45,680 bases of DNA, from IMG/VR virus record IMGVR_UViG_3300034947_000011, positions 1-45,680 of that record. One strand, written 5' to 3'. A model generated the notes under the pieces. That model did not search any database. It saw only the letters and a list, made by a program, of their open reading frames with translations, and was not told the origin of the DNA. The stretch is from a virus. Below, in pieces: positions 29,262 through 35,511 of this stretch (position 1 is the first letter of the stretch; every line of letters starts with the position of its first letter). Position numbers and translations under genes: made by a program.

Positions 29262-30471
29262 AGAAATCCTCCTTAAATTCTGTGAAGGTGTCCAGGTCGA
29301 TAACATAAAAGCTTATTTCGCACATGATTGCAACGCAGCAGCTGCAGCTAGAGCATTAGGCAAAACCAGAAAGTCTGTAGCAAACTCTGTAAATCGAGCA
29401 AATAAAAGGGCTGCTGACAAAGGTTATATTGATACTTTCCCTGATCTAAAGATTGCTGAAGGGCGTAAACTTGGTAAAGTAACAACGCAAGTTAATAGTA
29501 AAGGCGAGATCAAAAATGTTTGGTATCGGCAGGATGACTACCACCAGCAATCATTACTCGCAATAGAAGAATATTGCAAAGAACTACCAAAAATCATTTC
29601 AAAAGCCCCTCTAAATTTATCAAACCAAAGTAAAGACGTGATCCCCTGGTTCAACATAGGTGACTGTCACTTAGGTATGCTGTCATATCACAACGAGGTT
29701 AATGACTCTTTTGACTTGTCAATCGGTGAGCGTGATTTATGCGCAGCAATTGGGATGCTAATAGATGAGTCCATGAACTGTGAGCGTTGCGTTATTCAAG
29801 ACATGGGTGACATGACACACTACGAGAATGTTGCAGGCGTAACAGACGCTTCAGGTCATGATTTGGACTGTGATGGGCGATTCCCTAAAATGATAATGAC
29901 CTACGTCCGTGTGATGCGCTTTATCATGGATAAGGCACTATCTAAGTTCAAATACGTCGATGTGATTATTAACCAGGGTAACCACTCACGCACCAATGAT
30001 TTTTGGATGCGAACATTACTTTTTAACCTTTATGAAAATGATGACAGGGTAAATGTACTGGACAATCAAAACATCTTTATACCTTATCGTATGGGAAACA
30101 CATTTGTCATGTCGCATCATTCTGACAAATGCAAACCTAAAAAGCTTGCTGATGTAATGACTACCGACTACCGCCAGGACTTTGGTGAGACAGAATACCA
30201 TTATATTGATATTGGACATATCCACCACTCAATGCAATTAAAAGAGCACCCTGGCATAACAATCGAATCGTTTAACCAGCTTGCAACCAAAGACGCATAC
30301 GCACACGAGGGTGGATGGCGTAGCAGATCTTGCTTGACGGTTGTCTATCGCTCTAAAACATATGGAGAAATAGGCCGTCAAAAAATATCGTTAGAACGTG
30401 TTAGAGATATTTTAAACAACGTTCCTGCCGGTACAAATTCACAGAAAAGACCAAAAGTTTATAGTGTTTAA
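29251..30471 (+). CDS. Metallophosphoesterase / exonuclease-like protein with N-terminal HTH (406 aa)
   Basis: Calcineurin-like metal motifs are in order: FNIGDCHLGM, QDMGDMTHYEN, INQGNHSR, VMSHHSDK and GHIHHS. The first ~60 residues form a helix-turn-helix-like segment (AAAAARALGKTRKSVANSVNRA). The family includes phage DNA exonucleases/phosphatases of this size. ATG 29251 uses GAGG nine bases upstream; a TTG at 29242 is the alternative. Confidence 0.78.
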   Translation: MLNEEILLKFCEGVQVDNIKAYFAHDCNAAAAARALGKTRKSVANSVNRANKRAADKGYIDTFPDLKIAEGRKLGKVTTQVNSKGEIKNVWYRQDDYHQQSLLAIEEYCKELPKIISKAPLNLSNQSKDVIPWFNIGDCHLGMLSYHNEVNDSFDLSIGERDLCAAIGMLIDESMNCERCVIQDMGDMTHYENVAGVTDASGHDLDCDGRFPKMIMTYVRVMRFIMDKALSKFKYVDVIINQGNHSRTNDFWMRTLLFNLYENDDRVNVLDNQNIFIPYRMGNTFVMSHHSDKCKPKKLADVMTTDYRQDFGETEYHYIDIGHIHHSMQLKEHPGITIESFNQLATKDAYAHEGGWRSRSCLTVVYRSKTYGEIGRQKISLERVRDILNNVPAGTNSQKRPKVYSV

Positions 30472-30486
30472 TTAAGGAGAAGCAAA

Positions 30487-31017
30487 ATGGCAAATGACCT
30501 ATGGCGAACTCCGCCTGAAGTGTTTAATGCACTTGATCGTGAATTTGAATTTGTTGCTGATATGGCTGCCAGCGAAGAAAATGCATTGTGTAGTGAATTT
30601 TTTGATGAAGAATATGACAGCCTGTTATTTGATTGGGCATACCATTTTTTAGTAACAAAAACAGGCAATGCGTGTAATAAATACGTGTGGCTGAATCCGC
30701 CATATTCAGATCCTATGCCATGGATTAAAAAGGCTGCTGAATCACAGAAAAACGGATTGGGTGTTGTTATGCTACTTAATTCTGATAACTCTGTTGGATG
30801 GTTCGCTGAGGCGTTAAAAACAGTTAGCGAGATCCGGAATATAGTAGGGTATGAAGATGAATGCGGTAAATTCCATAGCGGAAGAATCGCTTTTTTAGAT
30901 GAAAACGGGAATCCTGCAAAAGGCAACAATAAGCCACAGCTAATATTGGTTTTTAATCCATTTAAGATCGGTGCTTGTGTTACCAGCTATGTTAAAAAAT
31001 CGGAGCTGTATAAATGA
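30487..31017 (+). CDS. Phage N6-adenine DNA methyltransferase, Dam-like (176 aa)
   Basis: Matches the phage Dam family: MANDLWRTPPEVFNALDREF start, then catalytic NPPYS at 70-74 (VWLNPPYSDPMPWIKKAA). It would methylate adenines of phage DNA and so protect it from host restriction. AAGGAG precedes the ATG. It overlaps the second methyltransferase by four bases. Confidence 0.85.
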   Translation: MANDLWRTPPEVFNALDREFEFVADMAASEENALCSEFFDEEYDSLLFDWAYHFLVTKTGNACNKYVWLNPPYSDPMPWIKKAAESQKNGLGVVMLLNSDNSVGWFAEALKTVSEIRNIVGYEDECGKFHSGRIAFLDENGNPAKGNNKPQLILVFNPFKIGACVTSYVKKSELYK

Positions 31018-31724
31018 TCAAATTAATGAAAGGCGATTGCCTGGAAAGAATGAAAGAAATAGAAACCGGAAGTGTTGATTTGATACTTGCCGATCCACCT
31101 TATGGCACAACTGCATGTAAGTGGGATTCGATTATACCGCTTGAACCAATGTGGGAGCAGTTAAAGCGGATTATAAAGCCAAATGGGGCAATTGTGATGA
31201 CTGCAAGCCAACCTTTTACAACTATCCTAATTGGCTCCAATATGAAAGGCTTTAGATACTCATGGGTATGGGAGAAGGAGCAATGGGTCAACTTTCAGCA
31301 TGCAAAAAGACAGCCGCTAAAAGTGCATGAGGATATTTGCGTTTTTGGGGTTAAATCGCCGCTGTATAATCCGCAGGGACTTATCCCTTGCGACATAAAA
31401 AAATCAAATAAATTCAAAGGCGGAAATTTAGGGCACTGCGGAAGCGAGAAAAAAAGAAGCGAATATAAGCAATCTTTTAAAAACTACCCAAAAAGCATTC
31501 AAAAGTTTACCCGCGAGAGAGGCATTCACCCAACACAAAAGCCAGTTGCTTTAATGGAATACCTAATCAAAACATACACCAACGAAGGTGAGACAGTGCT
31601 TGATTTCACGATGGGTAGCGGAACCACAGGAGTCGCAGCTAAAAACCTAAATCGCTCATTTATAGGTATTGAACTTGACGAAAACTATTTCAACATTGCA
31701 AAAGATCGCATAGAAAAAGCTTGA
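31014..31724 (+). CDS. Beta-class site-specific adenine DNA methyltransferase (236 aa)
   Basis: Motif IV DPPY at 27-30 comes before motif I FTMGSGTTG (198-206), the beta-class order, with HPTQKPVALMEYLI just before motif I. The recognition region lies between (~60-170). No restriction endonuclease lies beside it, so it is an orphan protective methyltransferase. It shares an operon with the Dam-like enzyme. Confidence 0.85.
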   Translation: MIKLMKGDCLERMKEIETGSVDLILADPPYGTTACKWDSIIPLEPMWEQLKRIIKPNGAIVMTASQPFTTILIGSNMKGFRYSWVWEKEQWVNFQHAKRQPLKVHEDICVFGVKSPLYNPQGLIPCDIKKSNKFKGGNLGHCGSEKKRSEYKQSFKNYPKSIQKFTRERGIHPTQKPVALMEYLIKTYTNEGETVLDFTMGSGTTGVAAKNLNRSFIGIELDENYFNIAKDRIEKA

Positions 31725-31760
31725 CTTTTAGAATAAAATAACAACAAAACGGAGGTTGTT

Positions 31761-32696
31761 ATGGGTAATGTAATAATTGAATGCCATGTGAAAGGTGCAA
31801 CAGAAGCAAATCCTAAAGTGCCGTTTTATAAACGTGGTAAATATGCAGGCCTACATGATGAAGCTATGATAAAGCATTTTCATAAAGTAGGCGCAACACA
31901 CATTCAAATTATGCCGGTGTTTGACTGCCTCGAAACTTTTTGGGCCTACGATCCTGTATCATGGATGGAATTAAACCCAAAATACGGCACAAGAGAAGAG
32001 TTTTTTAAAATGGTTGAGGCATTGCAAGCCGAAGGGTTTAAAGTCATCTTAGATGTCGTTTATAACCACACAGCTGCACCTATTCCTGGTGTAGTTTATG
32101 GCGATGATAAATATTGCAACTTTTCAGGATGCGGCGGCAACGTTATAGCAAATCGTAGTTTAGATACCATCATGGAATCGGTTGATTATTGGATGCAGTT
32201 TGTAGATGGTATGCGTTTCGATCTTGGTTACATGCTTGGCCGTGAAGATGAGGGTGCGTTTAACACGGACGCTGAATTTTTCAACAGAATGCATAAGCAT
32301 CACTTATCAGGGAAAGTGCTTATAACTGAATCGTGGGATTGTCACGGTTACGGACTTAATCAATTCCGTGATTATTGGCTTGAATTCAACGATCAATTTC
32401 GAGAGTGCGTAAAAGGTGGAAACGAATTCCATGACTATAGTTCGCTACCTTGGCACAAATCAATTAACTATGGCTTCTGCCACGATGGCGAAACAATGTA
32501 CGACCATGTTGTGCGCAGACAGGACCACATGGGCACACCAAAAAGCTATCAACTGCATATTGATTGGCTAATGAAGCAAATAAGAAAAGGTAATTGGTGC
32601 TTAATCCAGCTGGGCGACACTATTAGCAATTCACAAGGCGGGCATACAAACCCATATAACATTGATTCGCCATTGTCGTGGGTAACATGGCAGTAA
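31761..32696 (+). CDS. GH13 glycosidase, GlgX/isoamylase-like catalytic domain (311 aa)
   Basis: The product is the core of a glycogen-debranching-type GH13 enzyme. Conserved regions: I DVVYNH (98-103), II GMRFD (150-154, nucleophile D154), III ITESWD (E190 acid/base), IV FCHDG (H241, D242 stabiliser). The N-terminus IIECHVKGATEANP corresponds to the GlgX/isoamylase VYEAHVKGFT segment, and the C-terminal GDTISNSQGGHTNPYN to their GDEFGRTQ.GNNNAYN. At 311 aa it lacks the N-terminal CBM48 and C-terminal beta domain of ~650-aa GlgX. No signal peptide is seen, so it should be cytoplasmic. GGAGG precedes the ATG. It could mobilise host glycogen during infection; polysaccharide specificity is inference. 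Confidence 0.88.
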   Translation: MGNVIIECHVKGATEANPKVPFYKRGKYAGLHDEAMIKHFHKVGATHIQIMPVFDCLETFWAYDPVSWMELNPKYGTREEFFKMVEALQAEGFKVILDVVYNHTAAPIPGVVYGDDKYCNFSGCGGNVIANRSLDTIMESVDYWMQFVDGMRFDLGYMLGREDEGAFNTDAEFFNRMHKHHLSGKVLITESWDCHGYGLNQFRDYWLEFNDQFRECVKGGNEFHDYSSLPWHKSINYGFCHDGETMYDHVVRRQDHMGTPKSYQLHIDWLMKQIRKGNWCLIQLGDTISNSQGGHTNPYNIDSPLSWVTWQ

Positions 32697-32711
32697 ATCA
32701 TGGACAACAAA

Positions 32712-32732
32712 AAGCCGGGGAATGCCCGGCTT
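32712..32732. terminator. Bidirectional terminator after the GH13 gene
   Basis: AAGCCGGG (32712-32719) pairs with CCCGGCTT (32725-32732) around GAATG. It lies between the stop at 32696 (plus) and the stop at 32747 (minus) of the convergent small gene. Confidence 0.8.
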
Positions 32733-32746
32733 AATTATAATGAATC

Positions 32747-32899
32747 TTAATTTCCTAAATTGTATTCTTGCAGTTTTACCAGCAAAAACATCGAAAAGAA
32801 TAAAATGCCGGTAAACCCCAGCACTGCTAGCGCTTCTACAACCAGGCCAAACCAACCCTTTACTTTTAACTCTTCTTTCATTTCTTTTGATAGTTTCAT
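32747..32899 (-). CDS. 50-aa single-span membrane protein
   Basis: ATG at 32899 (MKLSKEMKEELKVKGWFGLV) uses AGGAGT upstream. A basic amphipathic start is followed by a membrane segment (ALAVLGFTGILFFSMFLLVK). It follows another small minus gene in a divergent pair. Function unknown. Confidence 0.6.
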   Translation of the reverse strand: MKLSKEMKEELKVKGWFGLVVEALAVLGFTGILFFSMFLLVKLQEYNLGN

Positions 32900-32909
32900 G
32901 TCGCCACTC

Positions 32910-33080
32910 CTAAACGCGATTAGTTTCTGACAAATCAGAGTTTGAAACATACAACTCCTTATTATCAATGCGGATTTTTGAGCGTTCAGCACCTGGCTCA
33001 ATAACTTGTACAAAACTATCTTTAGCTAGAATGCCAGCTGATACTGTGTGAATTTCTTTATTTAAGATTACGTTTTTCAT
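32910..33080 (-). CDS. 56-aa hypothetical protein
   Basis: ATG at 33080 (MKNVILNKEIHTVSAGILAK) uses AAAGGAG upstream. It is a small soluble beta-type protein, with DSFVQVIEPGAERSKIRIDN suggesting a Tudor/SH3-like fold. No family recognised. It diverges from the coiled-coil gene at 33213. Confidence 0.6.
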   Translation of the reverse strand: MKNVILNKEIHTVSAGILAKDSFVQVIEPGAERSKIRIDNKELYVSNSDLSETNRV

Positions 33081-33151
33081 GGTGTCACTCCTTTTTGTTT
33101 GTGTTGACATAATAAACATTAGTATAGACAAAAAATATTTGCAAGAAAAAG

Positions 33152-33180
33152 TTTACATTTATTTAATATTGGATTACTAT
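33152..33180 (+). promoter_or_regulatory. Promoter of the 33.2-34.5 kb unit
   Basis: TTTACA (33152-33157), a 17-base spacer and TACTAT (33175-33180), 32 bases before the ATG at 33213. Confidence 0.65.
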
Positions 33181-33212
33181 TTGTGGTGTCAATTAATTAA
33201 AGGAGATTAAAC

Positions 33213-33950
33213 ATGCAAACAATTATTAATGAAATAGCAGAAAAATTATCGGCATACGAGTCAAAAGCGGTTGATGAATACAATGAAGTTATTGATGCGC
33301 TTGAAGACAGAAACACAAAACTTCAAGAGCAAAGTGATGTTTTAGAAAAGCAGCATCAAGCACTAAAGGTAATCGACAGAGATACTAAAAAACTGGCTGA
33401 GGTTAACGAGCAGCTGAAAAAGCAGATTGTGAACGAAAAGCTAGCCAATAGCTCACTAAAACACATGCTTGACGTTGCAAAAAAAGAGCTAAAATCGTTA
33501 AAATCCCAGGTTAAAAGAAACAAGGCAGCTATGAAAGCAAAAGACGCTAAGCTAGCAAAGCTTGAAAAATTTAAAGGCAAGACAGAGGATGAAATAACCC
33601 CGCTGCAAACTATCTATAGCACTGAAAATGATATTCTGCAGATTTACCCGCAACAGCTGGAACTTGGAATAGAAGGCAAAAAACGAAAACAAGTGGCATT
33701 GCTTTACACTGACCGGAAAGGATGCTTTATCACATGTTGTCTTGACAATGACAATGAAGTTGCATTTAGCTCATTCATTAACCATGGAGCTGATATTGCA
33801 GAGCGTACCAGGGCGCTAATAAATAAAAACACAATGCAAGTACCAAATTGTGTAGCTGAATTTGCTCAACAGTGGCTATATCGCGTAAATGTTATACAGA
33901 AAATGAAGATAGAGCGAATTGATTTAACGTGCTTTTATGGAGATAAATAA
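33213..33950 (+). CDS. Coiled-coil protein with C-terminal globular domain (245 aa)
   Basis: Residues ~15-125 are a long coiled coil (K/E/L-rich heptads). Residues ~130-245 form a globular domain (QVALLYTDRKGCFITCCLDND). AAAGGAG precedes the ATG. The layout fits an oligomeric adaptor or an inhibitor of a host complex, but no family is recognised. Confidence 0.65.
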   Translation: MQTIINEIAEKLSAYESKAVDEYNEVIDALEDRNTKLQEQSDVLEKQHQALKVIDRDTKKLAEVNEQLKKQIVNEKLANSSLKHMLDVAKKELKSLKSQVKRNKAAMKAKDAKLAKLEKFKGKTEDEITPLQTIYSTENDILQIYPQQLELGIEGKKRKQVALLYTDRKGCFITCCLDNDNEVAFSSFINHGADIAERTRALINKNTMQVPNCVAEFAQQWLYRVNVIQKMKIERIDLTCFYGDK

Positions 33951-33951
33951 C

Positions 33952-34164
33952 ATGGAATTTATAAAGCTAATAAGTCGAATGAATCAATGCAATAACGTTA
34001 AATGCGGAATTGATATTGAGCAAGAGCATGTAATTCTCTGGTGGCAGATTTCATTGTTTGCGCGTTATGAAGTAAAAATGAAAGCGCATCAGTTGACAGT
34101 TAAAAATTACGAATTTCAGCGCTTAATGATGAAGGCTAAAAAAGATATGGAGCTATTAAAATGA
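33952..34164 (+). CDS. 70-aa hypothetical protein
   Basis: ATG at 33952 (MEFIKLISRMNQCNNVKCGI) uses GGAG from the end of the previous gene. Soluble, basic, no recognised motif. Stop overlaps the next ATG (ATGA). Confidence 0.55.
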   Translation: MEFIKLISRMNQCNNVKCGIDIEQEHVILWWQISLFARYEVKMKAHQLTVKNYEFQRLMMKAKKDMELLK

Positions 34165-34361
34165 AAGATAACAAAACACTGGCTTCAATTGCAACTGAAC
34201 TTGGCCTTTATTGCAATGATGGAATTATATACTCGACACACACGCCAGAGATATTTAATGACGACGTGTTTTTAATAGGCCCAAACGGAAGCCTTATAAA
34301 AATAAACTTAAATAAAAAACCAGATGGAAATATTCACCAAAACAAGGAGCTATTAAAATGA
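34161..34361 (+). CDS. 66-aa hypothetical protein
   Basis: Starts MKDNKTLASIATELGLYCND; the middle (FLIGPNGSLIKINLN) looks like a small beta hairpin. It is overlap-coupled to genes on both sides. No family recognised. Confidence 0.55.
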   Translation: MKDNKTLASIATELGLYCNDGIIYSTHTPEIFNDDVFLIGPNGSLIKINLNKKPDGNIHQNKELLK

Positions 34362-34519
34362 CAATACTTGCAGAATACGCTCTGGAACAAGCAAGGCAAT
34401 TGCTAGAAACTATAGCAGAACTAAAAGCCAATGAGAAAGAGATACTTGATGATTATATTGGCGAGTGGATAACACTAGAAGAGGCTAAAGAAAGATTGGT
34501 GAAATTGGATGAGAAATAA
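34358..34519 (+). CDS. 53-aa helical protein
   Basis: MTILAEYALEQARQLLETIA continues as acidic amphipathic helices. AAGGAG precedes the ATG, which overlaps the previous stop (ATGA). It ends the unit and is followed by a terminator. Confidence 0.55.
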   Translation: MTILAEYALEQARQLLETIAELKANEKEILDDYIGEWITLEEAKERLVKLDEK

Positions 34520-34562
34520 ACTATATTTCTTCCTACGCAAGCGCAAAAAGCGATTATAAGTT

Positions 34563-34587
34563 AAAGCCCCTATGCCGGGGCTTTTTT
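34563..34587. terminator. Bidirectional terminator
   Basis: AAAGCCCC (34563-34570) pairs with GGGGCTTT (34577-34584), followed by TTT. It ends the plus unit and overlaps the end of the convergent HTH gene. Confidence 0.85.
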
Positions 34588-34818
34588 GTTTTTAGAGCCA
34601 ACCTTCCGGCCAAGAGGAGTATTCATTCTCAAATATTCATAGTCTAATTTAGATAGTTCGTTTTTGTATTTGTCCATGGCGGCAAGTCGATTAAAAACGC
34701 TCTTGCGAGGAATTCTTCCATTCTGCCATAAGTACACCGACTGCCGCTCCAAGCCTGCATCACGTGCAATTTGTGAGATGTTCTGCTCACATTCTTTCAA
34801 TATATTCAATAAATTCAT
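34570..34818 (-). CDS. Cro/XRE-like helix-turn-helix protein (82 aa)
   Basis: Residues ~14-50 form a helix-turn-helix (ISQIARDAGLERQSVYLWQNGRI), followed by KSVFNRLAAMDKYKNEL. The C-terminal tail is basic (GRKVGSKNKKAP). It diverges from the cassette region; it may regulate its own unit. No integrase accompanies it, so a lysogeny repressor role is doubtful. Confidence 0.68.
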   Translation of the reverse strand: MNLLNILKECEQNISQIARDAGLERQSVYLWQNGRIPRKSVFNRLAAMDKYKNELSKLDYEYLRMNTPLGRKVGSKNKKAPA

Positions 34819-34891
34819 TAATGGTCTCTTTATTTGTTGATATGTAAATATATTAACGCTATTATTGCTGTATTGTCAAATAGCTATTAAG

Positions 34892-35207
34892 TTGGTCAAA
34901 TGTTCAAAATAGACACTGCAACGATAAAAATACCACGCTGGCCAACGCCGCAGCATAAAGTCACTAAGGCGTTTAATGATGGTAAGCTTCACGCGCTAAA
35001 TCACTATTATGATGAAGAGCCAGATCCAGATTGGCCTTATGGTGTTAAATCGTGGTCTGTTAATCCATATTCAGAAAATAGACCTGCAGCGTTTTATTCA
35101 TGGATTGCAGGGTTTTGTGAGCAGTGGGCTGATTTGGTTAGAGATGAGAAAGAAACATAACCACCACGATAACTGGCAGCGTTAGCGCGTCCGCGTTTAT
35201 GGCGTTG
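34892..35207 (+). mobile_element. Integron-type gene cassette 1
   Basis: Inferred unit from G/TTGGTC at 34891 to the cut point in the R' box of attC site 1. It holds one gene, starting 8 bases after the left boundary and ending inside the attC R'' box, the compact arrangement typical of cassettes. The left boundary is the less certain end. Confidence 0.6.
34900..35160 (+). CDS. Cassette gene 1, hypothetical protein with RMF-like pattern (86 aa)
   Basis: No Shine-Dalgarno is visible, as is often the case for cassette genes. The pattern G-x5-N...NPYSEN...FYSWIAGFCEQWADLV recalls ribosome-modulation-factor-like small proteins (G...NPY...W..G), but this is weak. The stop TAA is part of the R'' box of the attC site behind it. 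Confidence 0.6.
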   Translation: MFKIDTATIKIPRWPTPQHKVTKAFNDGKLHALNHYYDEEPDPDWPYGVKSWSVNPYSENRPAAFYSWIAGFCEQWADLVRDEKET

Positions 35208-35213
35208 TTATGT
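35155..35213 (+). other. attC-like recombination site 1 (59 bp)
   Basis: R'' ACATAAC (35155-35161) and R' GTTATGT (35207-35213) are perfect inverted copies, extended outward to 9 bp by AA/TT. Inside, ATAAC (35169-35173) pairs with GTTTAT (35195-35200) with one extrahelical base, leaving 7- and 6-base unpaired spacers. This is the integron attC plan (R, spacer, L with bulge, loop). R' differs from the GTTRRRY consensus at its fifth base. Confidence 0.72.
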
Positions 35214-35498
35214 TTGGATAAATAATTTAAACGAAGAGTATTAAAAAAATGAAAGATCATGAAAAAGCACAATTAGTAAACGAGCTAACAGAAATTGCAA
35301 GAAAATATCATTCTCATGGGTGCTTAAGAGAAAAGATTAGCAAAGCAGTTAATTCAAAAATACAGCTAGGTGGCTGTGTAGTTTATGAAAAGGCCCCTTG
35401 GTGGGCAAATCCTGACCTTCCAAAGCCTAAAATCACATGCTAGAAACATAACATTTAGTATTAAGCGCCACGTCTTTTTGTGGCGTCTTAATCGCGTG
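35208..35498 (+). mobile_element. Integron-type gene cassette 2
   Basis: Unit of 291 bp between the cut points of the two attC-like sites, holding one small gene in the orientation required (gene, then attC). Size and layout are normal for integron cassettes. Confidence 0.7.
35249..35443 (+). CDS. Cassette gene 2, hypothetical 64-aa protein
   Basis: Starts MKDHEKAQLVNELTEIARKY with a weak GAAGAG site upstream. The N-terminal half is helical (NELTEIARKYHSHGCLREKI), a pattern shared with small phage and accessory-genome proteins. The stop is two bases before attC site 2. Function unknown; cassette genes can be anti-phage or exclusion genes, so such a role is possible. Confidence 0.6.
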   Translation: MKDHEKAQLVNELTEIARKYHSHGCLREKISKAVNSKIQLGGCVVYEKAPWWANPDLPKPKITC

Positions 35499-35504
35499 TT
35501 ATGT
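35446..35504 (+). other. attC-like recombination site 2 (59 bp)
   Basis: R'' ACATAAC (35446-35452) and R' GTTATGT (35498-35504) are the same boxes as in site 1 and at exactly the same 59-bp span. The inner arm TTAAG-CGCCAC (35461-35471) pairs with GTGGCG-T-CTTAA (35480-35491) with one bulged T, leaving 8- and 6-base spacers. This is a textbook attC layout. The inner hairpin may also end transcription of the J-like gene, which stops at 35512. Confidence 0.78.
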
Positions 35505-35511
35505 GTGAATA

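Noticed and set aside
31761-32696. GH13 gene as chimeric bacterial sequence from misassembly
   Set aside because: It is in phase with the early operon, with a phage-like ribosome site and a shared terminator, and the contig closes into one circle. The gene is also trimmed to a size unusual for bacterial GlgX.
34845-34897. A third attC-like site at the left edge of cassette 1
   Set aside because: GCTATT/AATAGC (around 34859-34885) with an outer AAC/GTT is suggestive, but the span is shorter than 59 bp and the R boxes do not match those of the other sites. It may be an operator of the divergent HTH gene.
34891-35504. Simple transcription terminators instead of attC sites
   Set aside because: The inner hairpin of site 2 could end transcription, but both sites have identical 7-bp outer boxes at exactly 59 bp, lack T tracts, and sit behind small genes with a stop inside the box, which terminators do not explain.
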